DNA of 31,434 nt, taken from a virus. Of this stretch, positions 17,231 to 26,685 are shown piece after piece (the stretch's first letter is position 1; each line of letters opens with the position of its first letter). A program made the position numbers and the translations under genes. The stretch is taken from positions 1-31,434 of IMG/VR virus record IMGVR_UViG_3300021959_000226; one strand, written 5' to 3'. The notes under the pieces are model-generated. The model did not search any database, was not told where the DNA came from, and saw nothing but the letters and a program-made list of their open reading frames with translations.

Positions 17231-18679
17231 ATGCAAGGTTATAAGTTCAAAACCGAACCGTTCGACCATCAACGCAAAGCCCTAGAAGATTCGTGGGCCG
17301 CGGACTTTTATGCGCTGTTCATGGAGATGGGAACAGGCAAATCTAAAGTGGCGATTGACACTATCGGCGCACTTTATAAAGCAAAGAAAATCAATGCTGC
17401 ATTAATTCTGGCACCAAAAGGTGTGTATGACAACTGGATAAAAGGCGAGATACCAACACATTTACCCGACGACATTGAGCGTATGGTAGTGCGTTGGGTT
17501 CCATCCTCTACCAAGAAGCATCAAGAGGATATGCACGAGATTGTGTATGGTGAGCGTGAAGGCCTCAAGATTTTAGTGATGAACGTCGAAGCCCTGTCCA
17601 CGCCGCGTGGTACGAAGGCCGCGTACTTCTTCCTGAAAGAAAACCCTGACAACATATTGGTAGTGGACGAAAGCACCACAATTAAGAATCGTAAAGCCAC
17701 GCGCACTAAAAACGTGATCCTTTTGGCAAGGGAAGCCAAGTACCGCCGTATCTTGACAGGTTCTCCTGTCACCAAGTCTCCTATGGACCTATACAGTCAG
17801 TGCGAGGCGCTATCTTCAAAAGCATTAGGTTTTAATAGCTACTACGCCTTCCAAAGCCGTTACGCGCTGATACAGAAGCGCAAGATGGGAACCCGTGCTT
17901 TCCAAGAGATCGTCGGCTATCGACGGTTAGATGAATTAAACAGCAAGCTAGACCGCTTCAGTAACCGCGTTCTCAAGGAGGAGTGCCTCGATCTGCCCGA
18001 CAAGCTGTACATCCGACGCGACGTGCCTCTGACAGACGAGCAAAAACGTGTTTACTTACAAATGAAAAAGTTAGCTCTGGCTAAATTAGAGAATGGAGAG
18101 CTAGCCACAACGGCTAGCGTCCTGACGCAGATCATGCGTCTGCAACAGATTTGTTGTGGTTTCCTACAGCCCGACGGGGGTGAGATCCAAGTTCTGGACA
18201 ACAACCGCTTAAAGGAGTTATTGGAAATTACAGACGAGCTACAGGGAAAAGCCATCATTTGGGCGTCATATACACATGACATCCAACAGATAGCTTCGGC
18301 CCTGCGCGACCGCTTTGGGCCCGAGGCGGTCGCAACTTATTATGGGGATACCCCGCAGGACGAACGGCAGGCTATTGTCGAAAGGTTTCAAGACAAAGAA
18401 AGTCCGCTTCGTTTCTTTGTGGGTCAGCCCCGGACGGGTGGTTACGGTATCACCCTGACTGCCGCTAATACGACAGTTTATTACAGTAATAGCTACGATC
18501 TTGAAATAAGATTACAAAGTGAGGACCGCGCACACCGTATTGGGCAGCGCAACAAGGTGACTTACATCGATCTTGTGTCACCAGAAACTATTGATGAGAA
18601 GATCCTGATAGCCCTGCGTGGCAAGATTGATCTTGCTGGAAAAGTGCTTGGTGAAGAGGCAAAGAACTGGTTACTTTAA
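17231..18679 (+). CDS. SNF2/DEAD-type superfamily 2 helicase, 482 aa
   Basis: Walker A region MEMGTGKSK (31-39), motif Ia LILAPKGVYDNW (59-70), motif II DEST (146-149), motif III LTGSPV, and a C-terminal half with GYGITLTAANT and the SNF2 motif VI QSEDRAHRIGQ. These are the marks of SNF2-family ATPases, which translocate on double-stranded DNA. Phage members are small and lack chromatin domains; roles in replication, recombination or strand annealing are likely. I chose the ATG at 17231 because AAGGAG lies seven bases upstream, rather than the ATG at 17213. It is the only rightward gene in this half, and its end overlaps the last virion gene by 9 bp. Confidence 0.92.
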   Translation: MQGYKFKTEPFDHQRKALEDSWAADFYALFMEMGTGKSKVAIDTIGALYKAKKINAALILAPKGVYDNWIKGEIPTHLPDDIERMVVRWVPSSTKKHQEDMHEIVYGEREGLKILVMNVEALSTPRGTKAAYFFLKENPDNILVVDESTTIKNRKATRTKNVILLAREAKYRRILTGSPVTKSPMDLYSQCEALSSKALGFNSYYAFQSRYALIQKRKMGTRAFQEIVGYRRLDELNSKLDRFSNRVLKEECLDLPDKLYIRRDVPLTDEQKRVYLQMKKLALAKLENGELATTASVLTQIMRLQQICCGFLQPDGGEIQVLDNNRLKELLEITDELQGKAIIWASYTHDIQQIASALRDRFGPEAVATYYGDTPQDERQAIVERFQDKESPLRFFVGQPRTGGYGITLTAANTTVYYSNSYDLEIRLQSEDRAHRIGQRNKVTYIDLVSPETIDEKILIALRGKIDLAGKVLGEEAKNWLL

Positions 18680-19087
18680 AGGTAAGTAAGCTCCTATTCC
18701 GCTTAAAATAGCGGGGACGTACCCACCGCCAGCAAAACCAAAACCACCGAAATTGTATTTTTCTGGGTTACGGGCGACATCTATAGCGAGTACTCGTCTA
18801 TCGCGGTCAGCTTCGGCTCGTTTTTGTGCTTCCGCTTGGAACTGATCTATAGTTTCCTGTGTAAAACCGGGAGCCGTGGGAGCCGTGGGTTCTACACCGG
18901 TAAAATCCGTCTCTCTGGAACCCCTGTTCCACTCGTCAATCTGCCTGTTGTATTCGTCAATATCTGTTTGATACTGGTTGTAGGCCGTGTTGTATGCGTC
19001 TATTGCACTTTGATAGGCATCCCTCTGAGCTAAATCCTCAGAGGAGTACCGTGCAGGCATGAAAATGGCTCCCGTAGGTAAAGGCAT
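18671..19087 (-). CDS. virion-operon protein, Tyr/Gln-rich coiled coil, 138 aa
   Basis: Residues 20-55 (AYQSAIDAYNTAYNQYQTDI) form an unusual Tyr/Asp/Asn-rich helix with a repeating Y-x-x-x pattern, then a proline-rich linker (VEPTAPTAPGF), a charged helix and a C-terminal glycine motif (GGFGFAGGGYVPAI). The GG-V motif recurs in other proteins of this operon. ACGGAGGTAATC gives a strong start. It is the last gene of the virion operon and converges with the SNF2-like helicase gene. The function is unknown; a small structural or ejection accessory is likely. Confidence 0.65.
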   Translation of the reverse strand: MPLPTGAIFMPARYSSEDLAQRDAYQSAIDAYNTAYNQYQTDIDEYNRQIDEWNRGSRETDFTGVEPTAPTAPGFTQETIDQFQAEAQKRAEADRDRRVLAIDVARNPEKYNFGGFGFAGGGYVPAILSGIGAYLPLK

Positions 19088-19089
19088 GA

Positions 19090-19872
19090 TTACCTCCGTA
19101 ACAGACTAACGATACCGCCGTCTTTAAACGGCCTAGTGACGCCAATAGTTATGCCGGGATCTAAAAAAGTAGGTGCAACGGTTACTGAAGTGGGTCCAAA
19201 CTGACCTTTTAAACCGCCGTCAGCAAGAGAAAAGTCGTATCCACCAATAGTTGTGGACAGAGGGTTTACAGATACAGCGTTTGAAAAAGCCTGTGCTGGT
19301 GTTGTTGGTCCCATATTGTAAGAACCCAAAGCTTGATTCATAGCGTTTTCAGACAAAAACCCAAGACCAGAACCACCCGAGTACATTGCTGAAGGAGCTT
19401 GGGCTATGCCAAAGGGGTTTGCAGAGAAAGGGTCATAATCCGGAAGAGAGCCTATACCCTTACCACCCAATCCCATTGGGGTACTTCCAATGGAGAGGCC
19501 TGCTAAGTTAACATTGCCTATCGTTGAAAAAGTATCAACCGCCGGAGTGGCTGCACGAGCAGCGGGGCTAACAGAAGACATTGAAGGGGCCGACGCAGGG
19601 GCAGCAGCGGGAGCCGAAAAAGACGGTATGTCAGCAAAAGTGTCTACTTGCGTGGCGACATCGACGTTACTGGGCATGTCAGCGAAGGAGTCTACCCCAG
19701 AACTAACATCCGTGTTTCCCGATATGTCAGAGAAGGAGTCTACCTGTGAGCTAACATCACCGCCGCCACCGCCGTCTCCACCGCCGTCTCCACCAAATAG
19801 ACCAAACTTGCTTTCAAAGTCGTCCTCAAAGTCAGTGTTTAGCCCGTCTGACCACCTCTTCTTAAACAGCAC
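19090..19872 (-). CDS. repeat-containing virion-operon protein, 260 aa
   Basis: After a Gly/Asp run (GGDGGGDGGGGGD) come three tandem 16-residue repeats: DVSSQVDSFSDISGNT, DVSSGVDSFADMPSNV, DVATQVDTFADIPSFS (about residues 39-86), and a later partial copy, AVDTFSTIGNV. The C-terminus is glycine-rich and ends FKDGGIVSLLRR, sharing the GG[IL]V motif with neighbours. The start is a GTG at 19872 with AAGGAG eight bases upstream, inside the end of the acyltransferase gene. Function unknown; fibrous or adhesive roles fit such repeats. Confidence 0.65.
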   Translation of the reverse strand: MLFKKRWSDGLNTDFEDDFESKFGLFGGDGGGDGGGGGDVSSQVDSFSDISGNTDVSSGVDSFADMPSNVDVATQVDTFADIPSFSAPAAAPASAPSMSSVSPAARAATPAVDTFSTIGNVNLAGLSIGSTPMGLGGKGIGSLPDYDPFSANPFGIAQAPSAMYSGGSGLGFLSENAMNQALGSYNMGPTTPAQAFSNAVSVNPLSTTIGGYDFSLADGGLKGQFGPTSVTVAPTFLDPGITIGVTRPFKDGGIVSLLRR

Positions 19873-20311
19873 AAGCGTATCTCCTTATCTCAAGCTCGGA
19901 CTGTACGCCCGTGGCATAGCCAACGCGCTTCCCTTTCATCTGACGGACAAAGTAAGCTCCGTCATAAGGATAGGTTTCAAGATAGCGCTCCGTCAGTCTT
20001 CTTTGTGTAAATCGTGCTACTTCAAGGGCGTTCTGATATGGCGCGATGAAATCTATCACATACATCGTACCATCTCTTGGCCCATTCTTCCATACAGAAG
20101 AGGGTAGTTTGCGTGTACCCTCCCTGTACCCCTGTGCCACGTCTCTAGGCAGGAACGCATGTGAAAAAAGGCCCGTGGGCCGCGTTCCGTGGTACAGGAT
20201 CTCCATTTTATTGTTAGTTAGCGCTGGTAGAACTAACCGCTCAATGTCGTGAATGTACCAATCACGGTGCATATCCGACTTAAGCATAAGTTCTAATACG
20301 TCTGCGATCAT
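19862..20311 (-). CDS. HlyC-like toxin-activating lysine acyltransferase, 149 aa
   Basis: The N-terminal KSDMHRDWYIHDIERLVLPA aligns with the HlyC region SSPLHRNW...VLPAI, placing His15 at the catalytic His23 of HlyC. YVIDFIAPY places Asp87 at HlyC Asp92 (HlyC: IDWIAPF), with similar spacing (72 versus 69 residues). HlyC enzymes move a fatty acyl group from acyl-ACP to lysines of RTX toxins. No RTX toxin lies in the window. The gene is coupled to the 1299-aa virion gene (ATGA) and overlaps the next gene by 11 bp, so it is expressed with virion proteins. Likely substrate: a virion or ejection protein, which would gain membrane affinity. The family call is from motifs only. Confidence 0.7.
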   Translation of the reverse strand: MIADVLELMLKSDMHRDWYIHDIERLVLPALTNNKMEILYHGTRPTGLFSHAFLPRDVAQGYREGTRKLPSSVWKNGPRDGTMYVIDFIAPYQNALEVARFTQRRLTERYLETYPYDGAYFVRQMKGKRVGYATGVQSELEIRRYACAV

Positions 20312-23300
20312 CCCATCAAGCTTCCTATACCTTCTTGCTGACGAATCATGCTTGAAGCTATGTCGGTTGGAAACAGCGCCGCATATCGGCTCCTGTCAAC
20401 CGGGCCGCTGGCCGCGGGAGTCGGCGTAATTGGCCTCGGCTGAACAGGAGCAGCCGACGCAACACTGGTTGTGGGAACTGCCGGTTGCGACGGTAGGTTG
20501 TTTGGTTGAGATCTAAGAGAGCTTTGGTCTCCAATTATGGGCTCGACGGTGTTAGTTTGCCGTAAAGTACGAGGGTCCATAGGCATCGGGCTAAACCGCC
20601 TTTGGCCCTCACGCCTTTGAATTTTTTCTTGATTATAGCGTTCTTCCGCAGTTGCGCCGATGAACCCAGCGTTAACCAGATATGCACGTAATCTTTCGTT
20701 ACGAGCAACATACCTAGCTGTTCCGGGTTCAACGTTTTCCATCAAGAGCTTAAAAAACTTGGGGTCCATAGCAGCCTGCAATAACAAATCATTTTGTTTT
20801 GTGGCGGGTATGTCCACAAAAACATCTAAAATTTCACGTGCAGCAATTCCCGGCTCAGCAAGACCCTGTCCTTGTCCCGGAGCAGCTTTAGTTGCTGCAC
20901 GACCTAACCTAAGTCCAATCAAATAAACCAGCGTGTCATAGCCCTTAGTAAGCGCAGGTTTTGGCAATTTAACCGTGGGAGCGTCTCCTGTTTTGGCTGT
21001 AGCTATAGCCGCTTGTGTTTTAGCGCCTTCATCCATCAAGGTGTTCAATCGAACAGCAAAATCTCCATCTACAACACCTTCTTGTCGCATGATCTCTAAA
21101 ACAGAAGGCTGACCTTTTTCTATTGGTCTGTTAAGGAACTGATTAAATTTAGCAAAGTTAAGGGTCGGCTTGCCCGCTTCGTCTATACCAGAAGCGTATG
21201 TGTACGCGCGGTCTATAACCATGTCCCGCAAACCTTCGGTGGCACCACGGAAGCTTGTTACTTTTCCGCTAGGGGAAACAACATCCGGCCTGCTTTCTGC
21301 CGCTTTTGTGTTCCGAATCAGTGTTCGGAAGCCTTTCATGGCATTTTTTGGACGAGCTTCGGGAGAACCAATTGTTGCCCCCATCAATTTATTGGGGTTG
21401 GCGTCCGCACCAATTGAGTTGTAGAAACTAATCTCGTTCTCAAGAGCTTTCTGCATCAAACCCGATGGCGCTCGATCACCAAGACCAACAGGTCTACCAT
21501 CAACATCAAGTTTTAAAATAGCTCCGGGCCGGTTGAACCGCGGATCACCTGTCAAACGCAAGCGTGTTTCAAGCATGTTTTCTGCCGAAGCCACGTTTTC
21601 AAGATCTGCCACAAACTGAGGAAACCTAGGTGTTCCTTTTGCGTCAAACAAGGCATTACGATATTCGACTTTAAACTTATTTAACCTTTGTTCAGACACA
21701 CGCCCGGTTGTTGGGTCTACAAGCTTTTCAAAAGCCGCCCGCATCAAATCCTCTTGTGCGCCACGTAAAGTGCCCACCATACCAGTTAAAGTGTCGTCCA
21801 TTTGGGCTCCTGCGTTATCTACCACAAAAGCCATAGCGTTTTCTAACTGGTTGTATTTAAGAGCCGTCGCATCACCGCCTCCGCTAAAAGTCGCTTTAGA
21901 CAGAAGTTCCGGCATAATACGACGCGCACCTGTCTTGTTTTTCCCAAGAACGACGTTTGGAAATGCTCTTGAAAACACATCGCCAATAGACTTTGAAAAA
22001 TCAAATGCTTCCTGCAAAGCTAGCTTGTTTGGGGAGAGATCTCCCCTAGAGGCTTTAGTTCCAAAATCATCAACTATAGCGTCTGCGAGGTCCGATAAGA
22101 AATGAGCTTCTTGGAATCTACTATCAGCGGTAGCACTACGAGCTTGGTCTAATAAGCTAGAACGTGCCCGCATAACCTCGCCAAGAGTGATTTCAATGCT
22201 TTCACCTTCTTGAGGAAGAGCTTTTTGAGCTTTCAAGTCGTTTACGGTTAAAGTCCCATTTAACTCTTGGGCTTTATTCTGAAGAACAGCAATTTGACGA
22301 TTACGCTCTGGAGCTTTAATACCCAGTTTAGTTAAAGCATCTTCTGCACCCAAGGCGCGAAGAGCGTCCTGAATTTCACTTAATTGCTGCTCTAAAGGAA
22401 CGTCTTTTGAAATACGAGCTTCTGCCGCCGCTACACTGTCAGGATAACTTGCCTTTATATCCGAAATAGCGTCACGAGCTTTGTCTATACGACTGTTGAG
22501 TCGAGATATTTTTTCTGCATTAGCTTCTGCTACCTCAACGGACTCTCCTTGCGCTTTAAAAACTAAACGGCGAACCGAATAAGGCAAAGGAATTTTAAGC
22601 TCTGTAATCTCATCCTCTATCTTGCGATAGGTGTCTAACAGATTAGGTATCTCTATAAGTTCTTTTTGATCTACAGCGTCATAAAACTTTGTTTCAACGT
22701 CACGCAGCTCTTTAATACCCTTGTCCGTTAATTGCTCGATAGTCTTACTGGCCTTCATAGCCGCATCTGGATCGTTTGGAGAAACATTTCGATTTAAACG
22801 GATTGTGGAGGCGTTGATGTCATCCAAACGCTGAATGATCATGCCTTCCATAAGCCTTTTGCGAAGCTCCGCAGCTTTACTCATTAATGCGGGGTCACCG
22901 GATTTTGTCATAAGTTCAACGAGGTTAGACATGCTGTCGTAATCTCGTTTAATAGCATTACGCACTGTCGGTCCATACGAGGTGTCTTGAGCCAACGTGT
23001 TTTGCAACAAGAGCATAGCCCGAGAACCTGTAACACCAGCCGTGGTCCGTGGTTCAAGTTCAACCCCCATTTCAGCAGCAAGCTTTTGTATGGAGTCTTG
23101 TTCATCTAAAGCTTTTAACAAAGCTTTTGGGTCTTCGCCATTTTTTTCAAGAAACTTATATAAAGCTTGTCCTTGTCTGGACATACGGCCTTCTGGAGAA
23201 AAGGTCTTATAAACATTTACTATTTGATTTTTAAAAGAGGTTAAAAGGCCGTCCGCGACCGCAACAGGACTAGCAAAGCCTAAACCGGCTTCGGCACCCA

Positions 23301-24207
23301 TACGCCATAAAGCGTCACCGGGATGTTTTTTTTCGGCCAAAAATGCACCGTAGGCACTTCCGCCAACACCCGCCGCTTCTGTGCGAAGAAAAGCACCGGG
23401 CCGTTCAATAGCAGACCTTTGTATGCGCTCAACCATCGTAGGTCTAAACTGACTTAGTACATTACGCCCATTTAAAGCAGCTATGTTACGAGCATAGCTT
23501 AAAGCTCCGCTAACAGGGCCTAAAGTAGAAGCAGCCGTCCCTGTACCAAGGGAATAACCGGCTTCACCATAAGGCCGAACACTTGGGACATAGGGTTCAT
23601 CCGAATAAAGCAAGTCAGACAGAGCGTCACCAAACAAATATCCCGCACCTATACCGGCGGCAGTTCCAAGAGGGATGGTAAGCAAAGAAAAAGGGCCACC
23701 TAATGCGCCTATTTGAAAGCCCATATATCCGCCAGCCGCTACCGGACCCATTTCGGTAACACCTTTAGCCGCTTCTTGTGCAAGGGCTCCGTAAGGTCCG
23801 ACCGATTGTGCTCGGGTTAAGTGAGCCAGTATATCCGCGTCGGAAGCCCCTCGGCTTCGCGCGGTTTGATAATCGCGCATGTTTTGTTCGTATCCGCCAA
23901 GAGACGGATATGTTTTCAACACGTAATTTAGAGCTTGTTGATCAGTAGCGCCACGAAGACCAAGTTTGCCAATATCAAAACTTTGACGAAAAAGCTCTTG
24001 TTGAGCAAGAACGTCTTGTTCACGTTGTCGTGAAAGAAAATATCGCGGATCCTCCGGCTGAATTACTTCAGAAGTTTTAATTTCCTCGGTTGCAATAGGA
24101 GAAAACAAGTCTGCCTTGTCTAGAGTTTTTGTTAAAGCAGCATCTGCCTCAACAGGTGCTCCCTCTCCTACGCCAGCTTTTTTAAGTGTCTCTTCGTATG
24201 TCGCCAT
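20308..24207 (-). CDS. very large virion protein, probably internal/ejected, 1299 aa
   Basis: Residues about 145-205 are glycine/alanine-rich and strongly hydrophobic (GPVAAGGYMGFQIGALGG, then a second span around LGTAAGIGAGYLFG), enough for two or three membrane helices. Residues about 400-900 are long charged helices. The C-terminus is proline-rich (VQPRPITPTPAASGP) and ends QQEGIGSLMG. Large size, helical make-up and a membrane-active N-terminal part resemble internal core/ejection proteins of podoviruses that form a channel across the cell envelope. I see no lysozyme motif. TGAGGTAA lies before the ATG. The role is inferred, the family not recognised. Confidence 0.65.
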   Translation of the reverse strand: MATYEETLKKAGVGEGAPVEADAALTKTLDKADLFSPIATEEIKTSEVIQPEDPRYFLSRQREQDVLAQQELFRQSFDIGKLGLRGATDQQALNYVLKTYPSLGGYEQNMRDYQTARSRGASDADILAHLTRAQSVGPYGALAQEAAKGVTEMGPVAAGGYMGFQIGALGGPFSLLTIPLGTAAGIGAGYLFGDALSDLLYSDEPYVPSVRPYGEAGYSLGTGTAASTLGPVSGALSYARNIAALNGRNVLSQFRPTMVERIQRSAIERPGAFLRTEAAGVGGSAYGAFLAEKKHPGDALWRMGAEAGLGFASPVAVADGLLTSFKNQIVNVYKTFSPEGRMSRQGQALYKFLEKNGEDPKALLKALDEQDSIQKLAAEMGVELEPRTTAGVTGSRAMLLLQNTLAQDTSYGPTVRNAIKRDYDSMSNLVELMTKSGDPALMSKAAELRKRLMEGMIIQRLDDINASTIRLNRNVSPNDPDAAMKASKTIEQLTDKGIKELRDVETKFYDAVDQKELIEIPNLLDTYRKIEDEITELKIPLPYSVRRLVFKAQGESVEVAEANAEKISRLNSRIDKARDAISDIKASYPDSVAAAEARISKDVPLEQQLSEIQDALRALGAEDALTKLGIKAPERNRQIAVLQNKAQELNGTLTVNDLKAQKALPQEGESIEITLGEVMRARSSLLDQARSATADSRFQEAHFLSDLADAIVDDFGTKASRGDLSPNKLALQEAFDFSKSIGDVFSRAFPNVVLGKNKTGARRIMPELLSKATFSGGGDATALKYNQLENAMAFVVDNAGAQMDDTLTGMVGTLRGAQEDLMRAAFEKLVDPTTGRVSEQRLNKFKVEYRNALFDAKGTPRFPQFVADLENVASAENMLETRLRLTGDPRFNRPGAILKLDVDGRPVGLGDRAPSGLMQKALENEISFYNSIGADANPNKLMGATIGSPEARPKNAMKGFRTLIRNTKAAESRPDVVSPSGKVTSFRGATEGLRDMVIDRAYTYASGIDEAGKPTLNFAKFNQFLNRPIEKGQPSVLEIMRQEGVVDGDFAVRLNTLMDEGAKTQAAIATAKTGDAPTVKLPKPALTKGYDTLVYLIGLRLGRAATKAAPGQGQGLAEPGIAAREILDVFVDIPATKQNDLLLQAAMDPKFFKLLMENVEPGTARYVARNERLRAYLVNAGFIGATAEERYNQEKIQRREGQRRFSPMPMDPRTLRQTNTVEPIIGDQSSLRSQPNNLPSQPAVPTTSVASAAPVQPRPITPTPAASGPVDRSRYAALFPTDIASSMIRQQEGIGSLMG

Positions 24208-24222
24208 ATTCGGTCATTTACC

Positions 24223-26685
24223 TCACTGAAACAAGCCTTCATACATTTTTTCATTGCTTACGCCGCCACCCATTTTAAGTTCATACCCGCGGCCCAACTG
24301 AGCATACGCATCTTTAATTGTGTTTAAAGCAACAATGTTGCGTTCTATTTGACCTGCCTCGGAAGAGGTCGCCCCGCCGCTATAAAGAACAACTAAGCTA
24401 GCATTTAAGTTGGCAATTGTGTTTTTAATTTTGTTGTAAGCTGTTTGGTCACCCTTTGTCCAAGACGCCGGTTCAGGAAGAACATTTTTCAGTTCTGCTC
24501 TAAGCTGTTCACCCTCTTTACCCGGTAAAGCCTGCATTTGAATTACGGTTGTAAGGGTGTTTAAGTTGTTCAACATGTCCGCTGCACGAGAAGTCTCAGG
24601 GAAAGGTTGATTAAATATAGGCAACAAGGTTTCAACCGTTCTATTAAGAACCTGTTTAAAGGCTGTAGGAGAACCCGTAGCTAATGTAGGGTCTAATCCA
24701 GCAATAATTGATTGATATGTAGTGTCTTTTATATCTATGGGCTGACCAGTTGAATCAAACCGGGGTAGATCCCCTGCGGAGGCTGTTAGACCCTTGAGTA
24801 CACTGTCTGCCGCAGAAGAAACTGAGCCGCTTTTTGGAATACCTGCCCCGGTTGCGGAAGAATCACCCAGCGTTGGGACGGTCTTACCTTTAAGGCCTTG
24901 ACGTTTTTCAATCGCCTGACGCCATTCTTGAGCCAATTTATTGCCTTCGGTTAAGGTGTATCGACGATTGTCGGCATCCCAAACCGGTTTAGGTGCAACA
25001 AAATATTCAATGGCTTGGTTCAGTGTAATGTCTTCGTCCGAAGTGGTTTCACCCCGACCATATCTGTCAGCCAGCATAGCTGCTGTTTCATCTGGTTGGA
25101 ACACACCTTTACCAGTTATGATGTTCATAATCCGGCCATCGACGCTTGTACCAAACCGATCAAGGCTACTCGCTGCGGCCTCTAGATCAACCTTGCGCGT
25201 GTCTAGAGCCAACTTCTGCTCTTCCAATGATTTAATTCGGGCTTCTGTTTCTCGCGCCAAATCAAGCCGTTTTTGCTGTATTTGCAACTCTTTGTCAGCA
25301 CGGGCCTGATTAAGGGTAGAATTGAGAGTGTCCAGTTTAAGCCGGTTGTCCGCAATGTTCTGTTGAACCGTGAGCCGTGAGTTTTGAAGCTCAGTTGCTT
25401 GCTCGTGAGCTTTATCCATTTTGGCAAGGTCATATTCATTGGCGACGTCCATTTTGCCAAGTTCAATATTGCCGCGAAGAATAATGTTTTTTGCGTCTAG
25501 CTGGTTAGCGAGTACCTTGCTTTTTTCATCACCAGCTTGCCGCAAGTTTTCAATAATCACCCTGTTGTCTTGCTGTGCCTTTTCTAAAGCTAGGCGTCCG
25601 GCTTGCTTTTCAGCTTCAAGCTGAGTTGCGCCAGCTTGTTTTAACTTTTCTATAATAGTTAGACGCGCCGTATCTAGGCGGTCTTTCATGCTTAACTCCG
25701 CAATTTCTTGATTGCCGATCAACTCTTGTTTTTTCAAATCAGCCGCGGCTTTAGCTTCCGCCGCCAAGCCTGTTTCTGCTGCACCCAGAGCAGACAGCTT
25801 CATCTGCTGCGTTTTGGCGTCTGCGGCCTGCTTAGCTTTGAGTTGTTCCGCGGACCGCGCACTAATAGTCGGGAGAAGTTGTGTTTTTTGCGTAGCCATA
25901 GCCAAGCGCTCCGCCGGACTTAGACCACGGCGTTCGCCCTCCATCGGCCCTGCAAAAGCCAATGCCGTATTGGCAATGTCAAACAGCATCTGCGCTTGAG
26001 TCAGCTTCTTCTGCTCCTCAATCGCGGCGCTTTGGTCGCCAAGAATAGATTTATACAGGGGCATTTTCTGCTTATACAGTTCACCAAGGCGACCTGCCGC
26101 TGCAATCGGATCCCCGCCTTCCTGCATCATTATGACTGGCTGGTTGTCTCCGCGGCGGACCAGCCCGCCTTGGTTAAAATTTACGGGGGGCGGGCCCTCC
26201 ATACCCATAGGCGGCATCATCTCCGCCTCTTGTGGGGGTTGTGCCACCGTAGACATAATGCCTCCAGCCATGTCGCCTTCAACCGGCTGGGTCATCTCTT
26301 CTTGCGCTAGGCTGCCAATGCCCTCATCAACAGCGCTCATCATAATAACAGGCTGTACAAGAGCTAGAACCGACTCAGGCGTTCTTGAGGCGTCCTCTTC
26401 ACCGACGATCTCGGCAAGCTCGCCATACCGCTCTTCCAGAGGAGCCTCGTTGCCCCGCATGGTATTAATTACGGTCTCAAAGTCTTCCGCTTGATCCAAG
26501 TTGCTAATGCTACTCTGCGCGTCAGCAAGCATCTGTTGCAGAACCGCCGGGTCCATCGAGCTTGAAGCCGCAGCCGCAGCATCTTGAGGCATTGCAGATT
26601 GTGCAGCAGCACCAGCTACACCGGGAGCCAAGGCCATGCCGCCATTAGCAAACATCTGACGGTCCATTACACTTCTATTCATCAT
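24223..26685 (-). CDS. large coiled-coil virion protein, 820 aa
   Basis: The N-terminus carries RQMFANGGMALAPG, and VNFNQGGLVRRGDNQPV follows near residue 170, both copies of the GG motif seen across this operon. Residues about 215-520 form an almost unbroken Ala/Gln/Lys/Glu-rich helix (AKAAADLKKQELIGNQEIAE), predicted coiled coil. The C-terminal third is mixed. This resembles ejection or tail-tube-lining proteins of marine phages; no enzyme motif is seen. It overlaps the preceding gene by ATGATG. Confidence 0.65.
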   Translation of the reverse strand: MMNRSVMDRQMFANGGMALAPGVAGAAAQSAMPQDAAAAASSSMDPAVLQQMLADAQSSISNLDQAEDFETVINTMRGNEAPLEERYGELAEIVGEEDASRTPESVLALVQPVIMMSAVDEGIGSLAQEEMTQPVEGDMAGGIMSTVAQPPQEAEMMPPMGMEGPPPVNFNQGGLVRRGDNQPVIMMQEGGDPIAAAGRLGELYKQKMPLYKSILGDQSAAIEEQKKLTQAQMLFDIANTALAFAGPMEGERRGLSPAERLAMATQKTQLLPTISARSAEQLKAKQAADAKTQQMKLSALGAAETGLAAEAKAAADLKKQELIGNQEIAELSMKDRLDTARLTIIEKLKQAGATQLEAEKQAGRLALEKAQQDNRVIIENLRQAGDEKSKVLANQLDAKNIILRGNIELGKMDVANEYDLAKMDKAHEQATELQNSRLTVQQNIADNRLKLDTLNSTLNQARADKELQIQQKRLDLARETEARIKSLEEQKLALDTRKVDLEAAASSLDRFGTSVDGRIMNIITGKGVFQPDETAAMLADRYGRGETTSDEDITLNQAIEYFVAPKPVWDADNRRYTLTEGNKLAQEWRQAIEKRQGLKGKTVPTLGDSSATGAGIPKSGSVSSAADSVLKGLTASAGDLPRFDSTGQPIDIKDTTYQSIIAGLDPTLATGSPTAFKQVLNRTVETLLPIFNQPFPETSRAADMLNNLNTLTTVIQMQALPGKEGEQLRAELKNVLPEPASWTKGDQTAYNKIKNTIANLNASLVVLYSGGATSSEAGQIERNIVALNTIKDAYAQLGRGYELKMGGGVSNEKMYEGLFQ

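Noticed and set aside
19490-20107. 205-codon rightward frame opposite the repeat protein and acyltransferase
   Set aside because: Its Ser/Pro-rich repeats are the complement of the 16-residue repeats on the minus strand; there is no supported start.
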